From contig NZ_DFUE01000059.1 of the NCBI RefSeq assembly GCF_002379585.1, forward strand, positions 1 through 32,417: 32,417 nt of DNA, in the 5' to 3' direction. This document shows positions 23,349 through 31,752 of the stretch, in pieces (within the stretch, counting starts at the first letter, position 1; every line of letters starts with the position of its first letter). The stretch is from Pseudomonas sp. UBA4194 (GTDB lineage Bacteria; Pseudomonadota; Gammaproteobacteria; Pseudomonadales; Pseudomonadaceae). The position numbers were made by a program, and so were the translations under genes. A model generated the notes under the pieces. That model saw only the letters and a program-made list of their open reading frames with translations, made no database searches and had not been told where the DNA came from.

Positions 23349-24365
23349 ATGGAAAACCTGGATGCGCTGGTCTCCCAAGCCTTGGAGGCCGTGCAACACG
23401 CTGAAGACATCAATGCCCTGGAGCAGATCCGGGTTCAATTCCTTGGCAAGAAAGGCGAGCTGACCCAGGTGATGAAGACCCTGGGCAACCTGCCTGCTGA
23501 TGAGCGGCCGAAAGTCGGCGCGCTGATCAACGATGCCAAGGAGCGTGTCACAGAGGTCCTCAACGCGCGCAAGGCAGCTTTCGAAGAAGCCGAACTGAGC
23601 GCCAAGCTGGCCGCCGAGCAGATCGACGTCACCTTGCCGGGTCGCGGTCAGACCACCGGTGGTCTGCATCCGGTGACGCGCACGCTTGAGCGGATCGAGC
23701 AGTTCTTCACTCACATCGGCTACGGCATTGCCGAAGGCCCTGAAGTTGAAGACGACTACCACAACTTCGAAGCACTCAACATCCCAGGCCATCACCCGGC
23801 CCGTGCGATGCATGACACCTTCTATTTCAATGCCAACATGTTGCTCCGTACCCACACCTCTCCGGTGCAGGCGCGGACCATGGAGTCGCAGAAGCCGCCG
23901 ATTCGGGTCGTATGCCCGGGCCGCGTGTATCGTTGCGACTCGGATATCACCCACTCGCCGATGTTCCATCAGGTCGAGGGGTTGCTGATCGATCGCGATA
24001 TCAATTTCGCGGATCTGAAAGGCACCATCGAGGAATTCCTGCGGGTGTTCTTCGAAAAGGAGCTGGCGGTACGTTTCCGTCCTTCGTTCTTCCCCTTCAC
24101 CGAGCCTTCGGCAGAAGTCGATATTCAATGCGTGATGTGCAGCGGCAAGGGCTGCCGGGTCTGTAAGCAGACCGGCTGGCTGGAAGTGCTTGGCTGCGGC
24201 ATGGTGCACCCCAACGTGCTGCGCATGTCGGGTATCGACCCCGAAGAGTTCCAGGGTTTTGCTTTCGGCATGGGCGCAGAACGTCTGGCCATGCTGCGTT
24301 ACGGCGTCAATGACTTGCGCCTGTTCTTCGACAACGACTTGCGGTTCCTCGCGCAATTTCGCTAG
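23349..24365 (+). CDS. pheS: Phenylalanyl-tRNA synthetase, alpha subunit
   Basis: This 338-residue catalytic subunit of the (alpha-beta)2 PheRS has an N-terminal coiled-coil (about 1-85) that grips tRNA and a class II core. Motif 2 is CPGRVYRCDSDITHSPMFHQ; motif 3 is GFAFGMGAERLAMLRYG. The Cys-rich stretch VMCSGKGCRVCKQTGW is intact, as in other bacterial PheS. Start ATG 23349 follows TGGAG. It lies 27 bp before pheT, and the two are surely co-expressed. Confidence 0.97.
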   Translation: MENLDALVSQALEAVQHAEDINALEQIRVQFLGKKGELTQVMKTLGNLPADERPKVGALINDAKERVTEVLNARKAAFEEAELSAKLAAEQIDVTLPGRGQTTGGLHPVTRTLERIEQFFTHIGYGIAEGPEVEDDYHNFEALNIPGHHPARAMHDTFYFNANMLLRTHTSPVQARTMESQKPPIRVVCPGRVYRCDSDITHSPMFHQVEGLLIDRDINFADLKGTIEEFLRVFFEKELAVRFRPSFFPFTEPSAEVDIQCVMCSGKGCRVCKQTGWLEVLGCGMVHPNVLRMSGIDPEEFQGFAFGMGAERLAMLRYGVNDLRLFFDNDLRFLAQFR

Positions 24366-24392
24366 CCGTAACGAATCTTTCAGGAGAGCAGG

Positions 24393-26771
24393 ATGAAATT
24401 CAGTGAACAATGGCTGCGCGGCTGGGTAAGCCCGCAAGTCTCCCGCGATGAATTGGTGGCACGCCTGTCGATGGCGGGCCTCGAAGTGGACAGCGTCACC
24501 CCGGCTGCCGGTGTATTCAGCGGTGTCGTGGTAGGTGAAGTGCTAGCCACCGAACAGCATCCCGATGCCGACAAGCTGCGGGTATGTCAGGTCAGTGATG
24601 GCAACGAGACTTTTCAGGTCGTCTGCGGTGCGCCGAATGTGCGCCCGGGCCTGAAAATCCCCTTTGCCAAGATCGGTGCCGAACTGCCAGGCGACTTCAA
24701 GATCAAGAAGGCCAAGCTGCGGGGCGTCGAATCTAACGGGATGTTGTGCTCGCAGTCCGAATTGCAGGTTGGCGAAGGCAATGACGGTTTGATGGAGCTG
24801 CCGGCCGATGCGCCGACGGGCCAGGATTTCCGTGCCTACCTGGAACTCGACGATGCAAGCATCGAAGTCGATCTGACGCCGAACCGCGGTGACTGCCTGT
24901 CCCTGGCCGGCCTGGCCCGTGAAGTCGGTGCGCTGTATGCCGCGCCCGTGGTACGCCCGACCGTGTCGGCCGTAGCACCGGTCAACGACGAAGTACGTCC
25001 GATCGAAGTGCTGGCCCCTGCGGCGTGTCCGCGTTTCCTCGGGCGTGTGGTGCGCAACGTCGATCTGTCCAGGCCAACGCCGTTGTGGATGGTCGAGCGC
25101 CTGCGGCGCAGCGAGGTGCGCAGCATCGACGCCGCCGTCGACATCACCAACTACGTGATGATCGAACTGGGTCAGCCGATGCACGCCTACGATCTCGCCG
25201 AGATCAATGGCGGCATTCGTGTGCGCATGGCTGAAGAGGGCGAGAAGATCACTCTGCTCGACGGACAGGAAATGACGCTGCGCGGCGACACCCTGGTGAT
25301 CGCTGACCATTCGCGCCTGTTGGGCATCGCTGGCGTCATGGGCGGTGAAAACAGCGGCGTGACCGCCAAGACCCAGGACGTATTTCTGGAAGCCGCTTTC
25401 TTCGAGCCGATCTCGGTTGCCGGCAAGGCACGCTCTTACGGGCTGCACACCGACGCCTCGCACCGCTTCGAACGTGGCGTGGATTCGAACCTGGCCCGCG
25501 AGGCCATGGAGCGCGCCACCGCGTTGCTGCTGGAAATCGCCGGCGGCGAGCCAGGTCCGATCATCGAAAGCGTCAACCAGCAGCACCTGCCGCAGATTGC
25601 TCCCATCACCCTGCGTGCCGAGCGGGTCAGCCAGATGTTGGGCCTTGAATTAGCCGCTGGCGAGATCGAAGGCCTGTTGACCGGTCTTGGTCTGAAGGTC
25701 AGTGCCAGTGGGGAAGGGCAGTGGTCGGTCGCAGTGCCAAGCCACCGCTTCGATATCAGCCTGGAAGTCGATCTGATCGAAGAACTGGCTCGTTTGTATG
25801 GTTACAATCGCCTGCCGGTTCGTTACCCGCAGGCGCGCCTGGCGCCACAGGCCAATCCCGAAGCGCGTTCAGACTTGCCAGCGCTGCGTCGTCTGCTGGT
25901 TGCCCGTGGCTATCAGGAAGCGATCACCTACAGCTTCATCGATCCCAAGTTGTTCGAACTGTTCAGCCCTGGCGTCGAGCCACTGATGTTGGCCAATCCG
26001 ATCTCGGCCGACATGGCTGCCATGCGTTCATCGCTCTGGCCGGGCCTGGTCAAGGCGCTGCAGCACAACCTCAACCGCCAGCAAGACCGCGTGCGCTTGT
26101 TCGAAAGCGGCCTGCGCTTCGTCGGTCAGCTCGAGGGCTTGCAGCAAGAGCCGATGCTAGCCGGTGTGGTCTGCGGCAGCCGCCTGCCGGAAGGCTGGGC
26201 GCAGGGTCGCGACACCGTGGACTTTTTCGACGTGAAGGCTGACGTCGAAGCCGTGCTGGGTTTTGCCGGTGCCTTGGATGCCTTTACGTTCGTACCAGGC
26301 AAGCATCCGGCGCTGCATCCTGGCCAGACTGCTCGCATCGAGCGCGATGGCAAGGAAGTGGGCTACCTCGGCGCACTGCACCCGGAGTTGGTAAAATCTC
26401 TGGGTCTGGACCGTCCGGTGTTCGTGTTCGAGTTGATCCTGGCTGAAGTGTCCGAAGGTCGTCTGCCGAAATTCCAGGAGCTGTCGCGCTTCCCGGAAGT
26501 GCGTCGTGACCTGGCCTTGCTGGCGGATCGTGATGTAGCTTCGAGCTCGGTCATGGCGGTAATCCGTGAAAATGCAGGGGAATGGCTCACGGACCTCAGG
26601 CTATTTGACGTCTACCAGGGTAAAGGCATTGATCCGCATAGAAAAAGCCTTGCAGTTGGCTTGACCTGGCAGCATCCATCGCGCACTCTTAATGACGATG
26701 AGGTGAATACCACGACGCAAGCCATCCTCACCTCGCTCGAACAAAGGTTGAACGCCACGTTAAGGAAGTAG
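24393..26771 (+). CDS. pheT: Phenylalanyl-tRNA synthetase, beta subunit
   Basis: This is a 792-residue beta subunit. In order: EMAP-like tRNA-binding domain (about 39-148; EHPDADKLRVCQV), B3/B4 editing domain that hydrolyses Tyr-tRNA-Phe (about 200-380), B5 domain (about 400-470), catalytic-like core, and a C-terminal ferredoxin-fold anticodon-binding domain (PEVRRDLALLADRDV to the end). CAGGAG precedes the ATG. The stop is three bases before ihfA, so coupling is likely. Length fits the bacterial family. Confidence 0.97.
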   Translation: MKFSEQWLRGWVSPQVSRDELVARLSMAGLEVDSVTPAAGVFSGVVVGEVLATEQHPDADKLRVCQVSDGNETFQVVCGAPNVRPGLKIPFAKIGAELPGDFKIKKAKLRGVESNGMLCSQSELQVGEGNDGLMELPADAPTGQDFRAYLELDDASIEVDLTPNRGDCLSLAGLAREVGALYAAPVVRPTVSAVAPVNDEVRPIEVLAPAACPRFLGRVVRNVDLSRPTPLWMVERLRRSEVRSIDAAVDITNYVMIELGQPMHAYDLAEINGGIRVRMAEEGEKITLLDGQEMTLRGDTLVIADHSRLLGIAGVMGGENSGVTAKTQDVFLEAAFFEPISVAGKARSYGLHTDASHRFERGVDSNLAREAMERATALLLEIAGGEPGPIIESVNQQHLPQIAPITLRAERVSQMLGLELAAGEIEGLLTGLGLKVSASGEGQWSVAVPSHRFDISLEVDLIEELARLYGYNRLPVRYPQARLAPQANPEARSDLPALRRLLVARGYQEAITYSFIDPKLFELFSPGVEPLMLANPISADMAAMRSSLWPGLVKALQHNLNRQQDRVRLFESGLRFVGQLEGLQQEPMLAGVVCGSRLPEGWAQGRDTVDFFDVKADVEAVLGFAGALDAFTFVPGKHPALHPGQTARIERDGKEVGYLGALHPELVKSLGLDRPVFVFELILAEVSEGRLPKFQELSRFPEVRRDLALLADRDVASSSVMAVIRENAGEWLTDLRLFDVYQGKGIDPHRKSLAVGLTWQHPSRTLNDDEVNTTTQAILTSLEQRLNATLRK

Positions 26772-26774
26772 CGC

Positions 26775-27077
26775 ATGGGGGCTCTGACGAAAGCTGAAAT
26801 GGCGGAACGTCTTTATGAAGAGCTGGGCCTGAACAAACGGGAGGCCAAGGAATTGGTCGAACTGTTTTTCGAAGAGATCAGGCACGCTCTTGAAGACAAC
26901 GAGCAGGTCAAATTGTCGGGTTTCGGCAATTTCGACCTTCGGGACAAACGCCAGCGGCCTGGCCGCAATCCGAAAACCGGTGAAGAAATCCCGATCACGG
27001 CTCGCCGCGTGGTCACCTTTCGTCCAGGGCAGAAACTGAAAGCCCGAGTTGAGGCCTATGCTGGAACCAAGTCATAA
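26775..27077 (+). CDS. ihfA: Integration host factor, alpha subunit
   Basis: This 100-residue DNA-bending protein pairs with IHF-beta and binds specific sites in promoters, recombination and replication. The HU/IHF fold is complete: helical N-terminus (LTKAEMAERLYEELGLNKRE), KLSGFGNFDLRDK, and the DNA-inserting arm with PGRNPKTGEEI and the following Pro-containing ITARRVVTFRPGQKLK. Start ATG 26775 uses AAGGA inside the end of pheT. Its 3' end overlaps the MerR-type gene by 20 bases. Confidence 0.97.
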   Translation: MGALTKAEMAERLYEELGLNKREAKELVELFFEEIRHALEDNEQVKLSGFGNFDLRDKRQRPGRNPKTGEEIPITARRVVTFRPGQKLKARVEAYAGTKS

Positions 27078-27414
27078 CGACGAGCTTCCGCCAATTCCTG
27101 GCAAGCGCTACTTCACCATCGGTGAAGTCAGCGACTTGTGCGCGGTCAAGCCTCATGTGCTGCGGTACTGGGAACAGGAATTCCCTCAGCTCAACCCGGT
27201 CAAGCGTCGCGGTAACCGTCGGTACTATCAGCGCCAGGACGTGCTGATGATCCGCCAGATCCGCGCCTTGCTCTATGACCAGGGTTTTACCATCGGCGGT
27301 GCGCGTCTGCGCCTGTCCGGTGATGAAGCCAAGGATGATACAACGCAGTACAAGCAACTGATCCGCCAGACAATCTCTGAGCTGGAAGACGTGCTGAGTG
27401 TCCTCAAGAAATAA
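27058..27414 (+). CDS. MerR-family transcriptional regulator
   Basis: This 118-residue protein has an N-terminal MerR winged helix (RYFTIGEVSDLCAVKPHVLR YW, about residues 16-37, then NRRYYQRQDV) and a short dimerisation coil (YKQLIRQTISELEDVLSVL). It has no Cys cluster, so it is not a metal sensor of the MerR/CueR kind. It is found after ihfA in many gammaproteobacteria, with no settled role. The ATG at 27058 lies inside ihfA, with GAGG (27051-27054) close upstream, so translation is coupled to ihfA. The TTG at 27049 is a less likely start. Confidence 0.92.
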   Translation: MLEPSHNDELPPIPGKRYFTIGEVSDLCAVKPHVLRYWEQEFPQLNPVKRRGNRRYYQRQDVLMIRQIRALLYDQGFTIGGARLRLSGDEAKDDTTQYKQLIRQTISELEDVLSVLKK

Positions 27415-27430
27415 ATTTTGGAAAAAATAC

Positions 27431-27459
27431 TTCCATAATTCAAAAGCTTAAGGTATATT
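27431..27459 (+). promoter_or_regulatory. Probable tRNA-Pro promoter
   Basis: TATATT (27454-27459) with TTCCAT (27431-27436) 17 bp upstream is a plausible sigma70 promoter with a weak -35. The next bases, CTCGACG, are GC-rich, like discriminators of stable RNA genes. It lies about 40 bp before the tRNA. Confidence 0.5.
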
Positions 27460-27501
27460 TCTCGACGTTCTCAGAGGTTCTGGAACAGCTTTACGCTCGG
27501 T

Positions 27502-27578
27502 CGGGGCGTAGCGCAGCCCGGTAGCGCACTTGCATGGGGTGCAAGGGGTCGAGTGTTCGAATCACTCCGTCCCGACCA
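27502..27578 (+). tRNA. tRNA-Pro (anticodon GGG)
   Basis: This 77-nt sequence folds as a full cloverleaf. The acceptor stem CGGGGCG pairs with CGTCCCG (one G-T), followed by discriminator A and an encoded CCA end. The anticodon arm is CTTGC-ATGGGGT-GCAAG with GGG at 27536-27538, and the T arm GAGTG-TTCGAAT-CACTC. It decodes CCC and CCU. A terminator follows. tRNA 3' ends are common integration sites; no second copy of this 3' end was found in the window. Confidence 0.98.
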
Positions 27579-27605
27579 TTTATTCCTGAGTAAAATCAGA
27601 CACTT

Positions 27606-27632
27606 AAGCCAACTCTTGAAGTTGGCTTTTTT
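27606..27632 (+). terminator. Rho-independent terminator after tRNA-Pro
   Basis: AAGCCAACT (27606-27614) pairs perfectly with AGTTGGCTT (27620-27628), loop CTTGA, and the stem runs into six T (27627-27632). Placed 28 bp after the tRNA CCA, it should end the tRNA transcript and possibly read-through from merR. Confidence 0.93.
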
Positions 27633-28095
27633 GTGCCCTTAAATTTTGTAGCGGATAGACCACATATAGGGCACATGGGTATAGACCTTCTTTGGGCTCG
27701 CCGTAGTGCTATACATGGCTCAGCGATAACGGCCTGGCCTGCCCAAGCGCCTCGTGTCGTCAGCAAACACTTTTCGTCGCAATCGGGCTGCAACCTTTCG
27801 CGTGGCTGCTCGCCATTTGTATTGATACGCCTAGTCTGCGGGCAACCCCTGTTTGTGTCGGTCCCAGGGTATTGGTATTAAGTATTGATTTGGTTCTTGA
27901 ATGGGCTCGCGCTAACAGCAACAGGCTGTTTCGATTTGCTCCGGCGACGGTCGTCTGCCTTGGCTTATCTGCGAGCAATATGTTGAGCGCAATTACGAAC
28001 GCCAGTTTCCTTCAACGTTTACGCTAGCTCTGGTGGCATGGCGAAAGTGCATCGTGTGCTGTCGTGCCTGACCGACTCCGCGGATTAGCCATGCC
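27633..28095. other. Gene-free stretch after tRNA-Pro
   Basis: About 460 bp show no convincing gene. Open frames are short, lack ribosome sites and have atypical composition, less GC-rich than the flanks. A - strand frame (27760-27978) contains a short GVARRLGVS segment that resembles a helix-turn-helix, possibly the remnant of a recombinase or regulator, but nothing around it matches. It reads as decayed DNA next to a tRNA. Confidence 0.45.
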
Positions 28096-28506
28096 TCACA
28101 GTGTCAGGTGCAGTGAAACCTTTACGCGATCCATCGTCACAAAAGTCCTGAAGCGCCGGACATTGCCACCCTCGAAAAACAGCTCCCGGGTCAGTTTCTC
28201 GTACTCTTTCATATCCTTGACAGCCATGATCAAGATGAAGTCGATATCGCCAGTGACGTAGTAGCACTGCTGAACCTGAGGGCAGCGCAAGAACCTCTCA
28301 CGTATTTCGTCCAGTTGTTCAACGGCCTCGTTCTCGACCGAAACGTTGACGATGACAGTCGTGCTGACACCTGTCAGCTCGGGAGACAGAATGCATATCC
28401 GACGCGATATCAACAAGCGTACCTCACGGCTCGCGGCGAGCTTACCGTTGTTCCGCGCCAACTCTGGCTGATACGAAACAAATTGAGCAGGTCTGCAACT
28501 CGTCAA
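28096..28506 (-). pseudogene. Lrp/AsnC-family regulator lacking its DNA-binding domain
   Basis: The last 90 residues (TTVIVNVSVENEAVEQLDEI, ... QCYYVTGDIDFILIMAVKDM, ... VRRFRTFVTMDRVK) form a clear Lrp/AsnC ligand-binding RAM domain. A complete member has about 150 residues with an N-terminal helix-turn-helix. Here the first 45 residues of the open frame show no such motif, the only start is TTG at 28506, and no frame upstream restores it before the next gene. A truncated, probably inactive copy is the best reading. A dimerising RAM-only protein is less likely. Confidence 0.65.
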
Positions 28507-28563
28507 AGGATTGTCATTCCGCTATGATCCGCGCCCCTCGAACTAATCAAAAGGATTTGCTGG

Positions 28564-29124
28564 ATGACTTCTCTTCGCTTGCTTCTCGCGTCAGCACTCA
28601 TCGCGCTTTGTGCTGGCTGTGCATCGCCCGCTCAAATATCTGGAATGTCGGTCGCAGCCGATCAGGCCATGGCAGCCGGTCACAATTCGAGCCTGCAACA
28701 CAATGTTCAAGTCTCCGAGGTGAATGGCGGAGATAAGACCAATCCGCTATGGACGTCGGAAATCGAAGGGTCGGACTTCGGCGCCGCACTCAAGCAGTCT
28801 TTGGCCAATGCCAATCTGTTGGGCGATGTATCGGCGCCTTATCTGCTGCGCGCCAATCTGCTGCGCGTGGATCAGCCTATCATCGGGTTCAGTTTCGAAG
28901 TGACGAGTGAGGTTGAATATACCTTGGTCGAGTCGCGTACCAGCAATGTCCTCTGGCGCGAGATCATCCGGACACCATTCACAGCGGGCATGGGTGACTC
29001 TCTGATCGGTATCAAGCGTTTACGCCTGGCCAACGAAGGCTCCGCTCGGGCGAACATTACAGCGCTGCTCAAACGTATGAGCGAATTGAATATCGATGCC
29101 AAGCAGATCTCGCTGAAGAACTGA
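28564..29124 (+). CDS. Lipoprotein of unknown function
   Basis: This 186-residue protein has a lipoprotein signal (MTSLRLLLASALIALCAGC; lipobox CAGC, Cys19 lipidated, Ala at +2, so probably outer membrane). The mature domain alternates strands and helices, with FGAALKQSLANANLLG and EVEYTLVESRTSNVLWRE. This pattern recalls small periplasmic lipoproteins of the LptE/DUF4136 kind, but I cannot assign a family. AAAGGA lies upstream of the ATG. It stands between two damaged genes yet is itself intact. Confidence 0.8.
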   Translation: MTSLRLLLASALIALCAGCASPAQISGMSVAADQAMAAGHNSSLQHNVQVSEVNGGDKTNPLWTSEIEGSDFGAALKQSLANANLLGDVSAPYLLRANLLRVDQPIIGFSFEVTSEVEYTLVESRTSNVLWREIIRTPFTAGMGDSLIGIKRLRLANEGSARANITALLKRMSELNIDAKQISLKN

Positions 29125-29145
29125 ACGCAATCGATATCGTTACTT

Positions 29146-29565
29146 CATAGGCTGGCCTGCGGCCTCGGCTATGCCGAAGGGGCAAAGATTTCCAAAGCAT
29201 TGGGTGGTTGGCAGGTGATCTGCTGGGCGCTGGTATTGTCGCTGCCGGTCGTGATGCCTTTGACCGCGTGGTTGGCGCCCGTGTCGTTTTCGCGCATAAG
29301 CACATCGGCCTGGTTGAGCCTGGCGTACGTGTCGCTGTTCAGCATGCTGATCGGCTTCGTGTTCTGGTATCGCGGCTTGGTGCAGGGCGGCATCGCAGCG
29401 GTCGGGCAGCTTCAGTTGCTGCAACCGTTCTTTGGCCTGGCGCTGGCCGCCGCACTGCTGCACGAACAGATTAGCCTGGGCATGTTCGGCGTCACCATTG
29501 CGGTGATCCTGTGTGTCGCCGGCGCCAGGCGTTACGGCCGGATCAATCCTCTTGCTTCACGGTAG
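29146..29565 (+). pseudogene. EamA/DMT transporter, C-terminal half only
   Basis: The frame from about 29146 reads HRLACGLGYAEGAKISKALG and continues through GGWQVICWALVLSLPVV, four or so membrane helices (LSLAYVSLFSMLIGFVFWYR, AVGQLQLLQPFFGLALAAAL) and a basic end. This is the second EamA domain of a drug/metabolite transporter, normally about 300 residues with two such domains. The first half is absent: the upstream lipoprotein ends at 29124. An ATG at 29200 exists inside the frame but has no ribosome site. The tail overlaps the YgdI/R-like gene on the other strand by 23 bp. Confidence 0.75.
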
Positions 29566-29767
29566 CGACTTCATCCGCCTTGATCCTTACCTGCTTGCCC
29601 GAAACATCTTCGAATTCATAGAAGCCATCTTTCGTTTTAGTGTCAGGTACATCCTTGGTGATGTACTGTGTCCCATCCTGCAACGTGACGACCGTGTTGG
29701 TGGAGCAACCGGCCAACGTGGCGGCGCACAGAAACGCAGCCCCATAGTAGAAAGTTTTCAGTTTCAT
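29543..29767 (-). CDS. YgdI/YgdR-like small lipoprotein
   Basis: This 74-residue lipoprotein has signal MKLKTFYYGAAFLCAATLAGC with lipobox LAGC, followed by a compact SH3-like domain (VVTLQDGTQYITKDVP, ... GFYEFEDVSGKQVRIKADEV) typical of the YgdI/YgdR (DUF903) family. It is membrane-anchored, function unknown. The start ATG at 29767 has AAGG upstream; the open frame to 29890 is not coding. Its 3' end overlaps the transporter remnant. Confidence 0.9.
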   Translation of the reverse strand: MKLKTFYYGAAFLCAATLAGCSTNTVVTLQDGTQYITKDVPDTKTKDGFYEFEDVSGKQVRIKADEVATVKQED

Positions 29768-29914
29768 GAAGTTGACCTTGTTCTGGATGTCCGACGTTAT
29801 CTGCGTAAACACAGACTTCGATACTGATGCCTTGTCCGAGTTCCAGAGTGGCCAGCTCGTCGATGGTCCGTGCATAGCAATCGGATACATTCACGTCGCT
29901 TGACTGGAGGACCC

Positions 29915-30766
29915 ATGTCTCACTACTGGCGGCATCCTGCGGTTCCGCATCTGGAAATCCGCAACGTCGAAGACGGTCGCCGTTTCAGCCACGCGCGCCA
30001 TTCACATTCGACGTTTTCGATTGGCGCTATCACGCAGGGGCAAAGTACTTACCTCAATGGCGACAGTAGCCGTTTGATCGGCGCCGGAAGTGTAGTACTC
30101 ATGAACCCCGGTGCAGTGCATGCCTGCAACCCCGTTCATGAACAGCCCTGGGCATACCGCATGTTCTACGTGGATGCCCAGTGGCTTGCGGCGCTGCAAC
30201 AGCAACAACGTTCTGGTACACAAAAAGGCTTCGTGCCTTTTGCGCAGACCTATAGCGCCGACGTCAGCCTGTTCGAAGATTTGGACGATCTGTACCACAC
30301 GCTTACCGCCGACGACTGCCCGCCAGACACCATGCAGGATGCAGCATTGGTTTTTTTCCAGCGACTGGTAGCACGGCTGCAGCCCGCCAGTGATGACGCC
30401 AGAACTGAGCCGGACAAAATGGCCCAGGCGGCGGCATTCATCCGCGAGCATTGCGCCAGTGAGTTGCGTCTGGAGGACATCGCGGCAGCCGTACAGCTTT
30501 CGCCTTCTTACCTGATCCGTGCCTTCAAAGCGTGCCATAGGCTCACGCCTCATGGTTACCTGATCGACTGTCGCCTCAAGCTGGCCCGCGACCACTTGCG
30601 TCAGGGGGAAGGCATTGCTCAGGTCGCCGCGCGCGTGGGCTTCGCGGATCAGGCGCACTTGCAGCGCTTGTTCAAGCGCGCCCTGGCGACCACGCCCGGG
30701 CAATATCGCGGCGTGCCTACTCAAGCAGCAGGTACACGGCGCACCCCCCGAGCAGCGCGGCCATGA
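29915..30766 (+). CDS. AraC-family transcriptional regulator
   Basis: This 283-residue regulator has an N-terminal cupin-like sensor (HSHSTFSIGAITQG, LMNPGAVHACNP) and a C-terminal AraC double helix-turn-helix (LRLEDIAAAVQLSPSYLIRA and IAQVAARVGFADQAHLQRLF). GGAGG at 29906-29910 precedes the ATG at 29915. The end converges on the LysE-type exporter gene with a 50-bp overlap of coding regions. AraC/LysE neighbours are common in Pseudomonas, and it may control the exporter in response to an amino acid (inference). Confidence 0.93.
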   Translation: MSHYWRHPAVPHLEIRNVEDGRRFSHARHSHSTFSIGAITQGQSTYLNGDSSRLIGAGSVVLMNPGAVHACNPVHEQPWAYRMFYVDAQWLAALQQQQRSGTQKGFVPFAQTYSADVSLFEDLDDLYHTLTADDCPPDTMQDAALVFFQRLVARLQPASDDARTEPDKMAQAAAFIREHCASELRLEDIAAAVQLSPSYLIRAFKACHRLTPHGYLIDCRLKLARDHLRQGEGIAQVAARVGFADQAHLQRLFKRALATTPGQYRGVPTQAAGTRRTPRAARP

Positions 30767-31304
30767 CCCGATTGAAGCCGCGCATTCCGGTGCTGCTGTT
30801 CAAATACTCTCGCAACGAAGCACCGGCCCAGGCCCAGCTGGCCAGGGATAGCCAGCAGACCACCAGATAGATCAGCGCGAAGACCCACACCATCTGCACA
30901 TCGCCATCGGCGACGAACGCGCCCATGCCCGCAAGGCACGCAAGCCAGGCCTTCGGATTGAGCCATTGCATCAGCGCGCCTGTGAGGGCAGAAGGGCGCG
31001 CTTGCGCCTGCACGGAGTCCACTCGGCCATCACTGGTTGCCAGCCTGTAGGCCAGGTACAGCAGAAAGATCACGCCAGCGATGCGAATGACCTGTGTCAG
31101 CCATGGCCAGCGGTTCAGCACTTCGTGCAGTCCCAGGCCCATGAGCAACAGCAGAAGGATGAACCCCAGGGTCGCTCCCGTGACATGGGGCATGGCGGCC
31201 CGCACGCCGTGGCGTGCGCCACAGCTCAGGGAGACAAGGTTGACCGGGCCGGGGCTAATGGAGGAGGCCAGCGCAAAAACGGCCATGGAAACGACGATAC
31301 TCAT
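30717..31304 (-). CDS. LysE/RhtB-family amino acid exporter
   Basis: This 195-residue inner-membrane protein has about six hydrophobic segments. The family start is present: ASSISPGPVNLVSLSCGARHG, with the usual PGP in the first helix, then GATLGFILLLLLMGLG, AGVIFLLYLAYRL and the QWLNPKAWLA motif. Such proteins export amino acids or related metabolites by proton exchange. The ATG at 31304 gives MSIVVSMAVFALA. It is convergent with and overlaps the AraC gene. Substrate unknown. Confidence 0.93.
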   Translation of the reverse strand: MSIVVSMAVFALASSISPGPVNLVSLSCGARHGVRAAMPHVTGATLGFILLLLLMGLGLHEVLNRWPWLTQVIRIAGVIFLLYLAYRLATSDGRVDSVQAQARPSALTGALMQWLNPKAWLACLAGMGAFVADGDVQMVWVFALIYLVVCWLSLASWAWAGASLREYLNSSTGMRGFNRVMAALLGGCAVYLLLE

Positions 31305-31456
31305 CAGGCACCTTCACTACGGGTAACGGAGCACTGACGGTAAAGATCATTGCTGGGCCCGTATTGAAGGAAATCGCCCTTGGGGGGGTGGGGTGTGAAC
31401 GGTTGATTTGCTGGGTTGTGAATTGGACGCATCTCATCCTGAGAGGGAAACCCACT

Positions 31457-31735
31457 TCATTTGATCGGATTTTCCGATTTGCAAAGCTGTAGGGCGATGC
31501 TTTCGAACTCTCGATCGAAACTGGCGTTTTCTGCAGCGCTCAAGAAGCCCTGCTGCTGTACAAATTGGTCGGTTTGACGACGGATGGCCGCAACGCGTTC
31601 GATCAATTGGTCGGCTTCAGCTTGGGTAATCTTGCGGGCTTTTCGCTTGGTGCCGATGTCCGCGCTCAGAATGTTGGCTCGAACCGAGATGTGGGCTTGT
31701 CGGGGGTCGGTGATCTTTGCGCCTGTTGCGCCCAC
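31457..31735 (-). pseudogene. 5'-truncated gene of unknown function
   Basis: This 92-codon frame has a charged helical body (KRKARKITQAEADQLIERVA, RRQTDQFVQQQGFLSAAENA). The body looks like the mature part of small exported Pseudomonas proteins, but no signal peptide is present. The only start is GTG at 31735, and an in-frame TGA lies two codons upstream. The frame breaks just where the dctA remnant begins on the other strand. Loss of the 5' end by a rearrangement is the likely explanation; a short functional protein cannot be ruled out. Confidence 0.5.
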
Positions 31736-31752
31736 CAGTTCACGACGGGGGC

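Noticed and set aside
27760..27978. Recombinase or regulator remnant with GVARRLGVS
   Set aside because: Only about ten residues look like a helix-turn-helix; no catalytic motif or flanking similarity was found.
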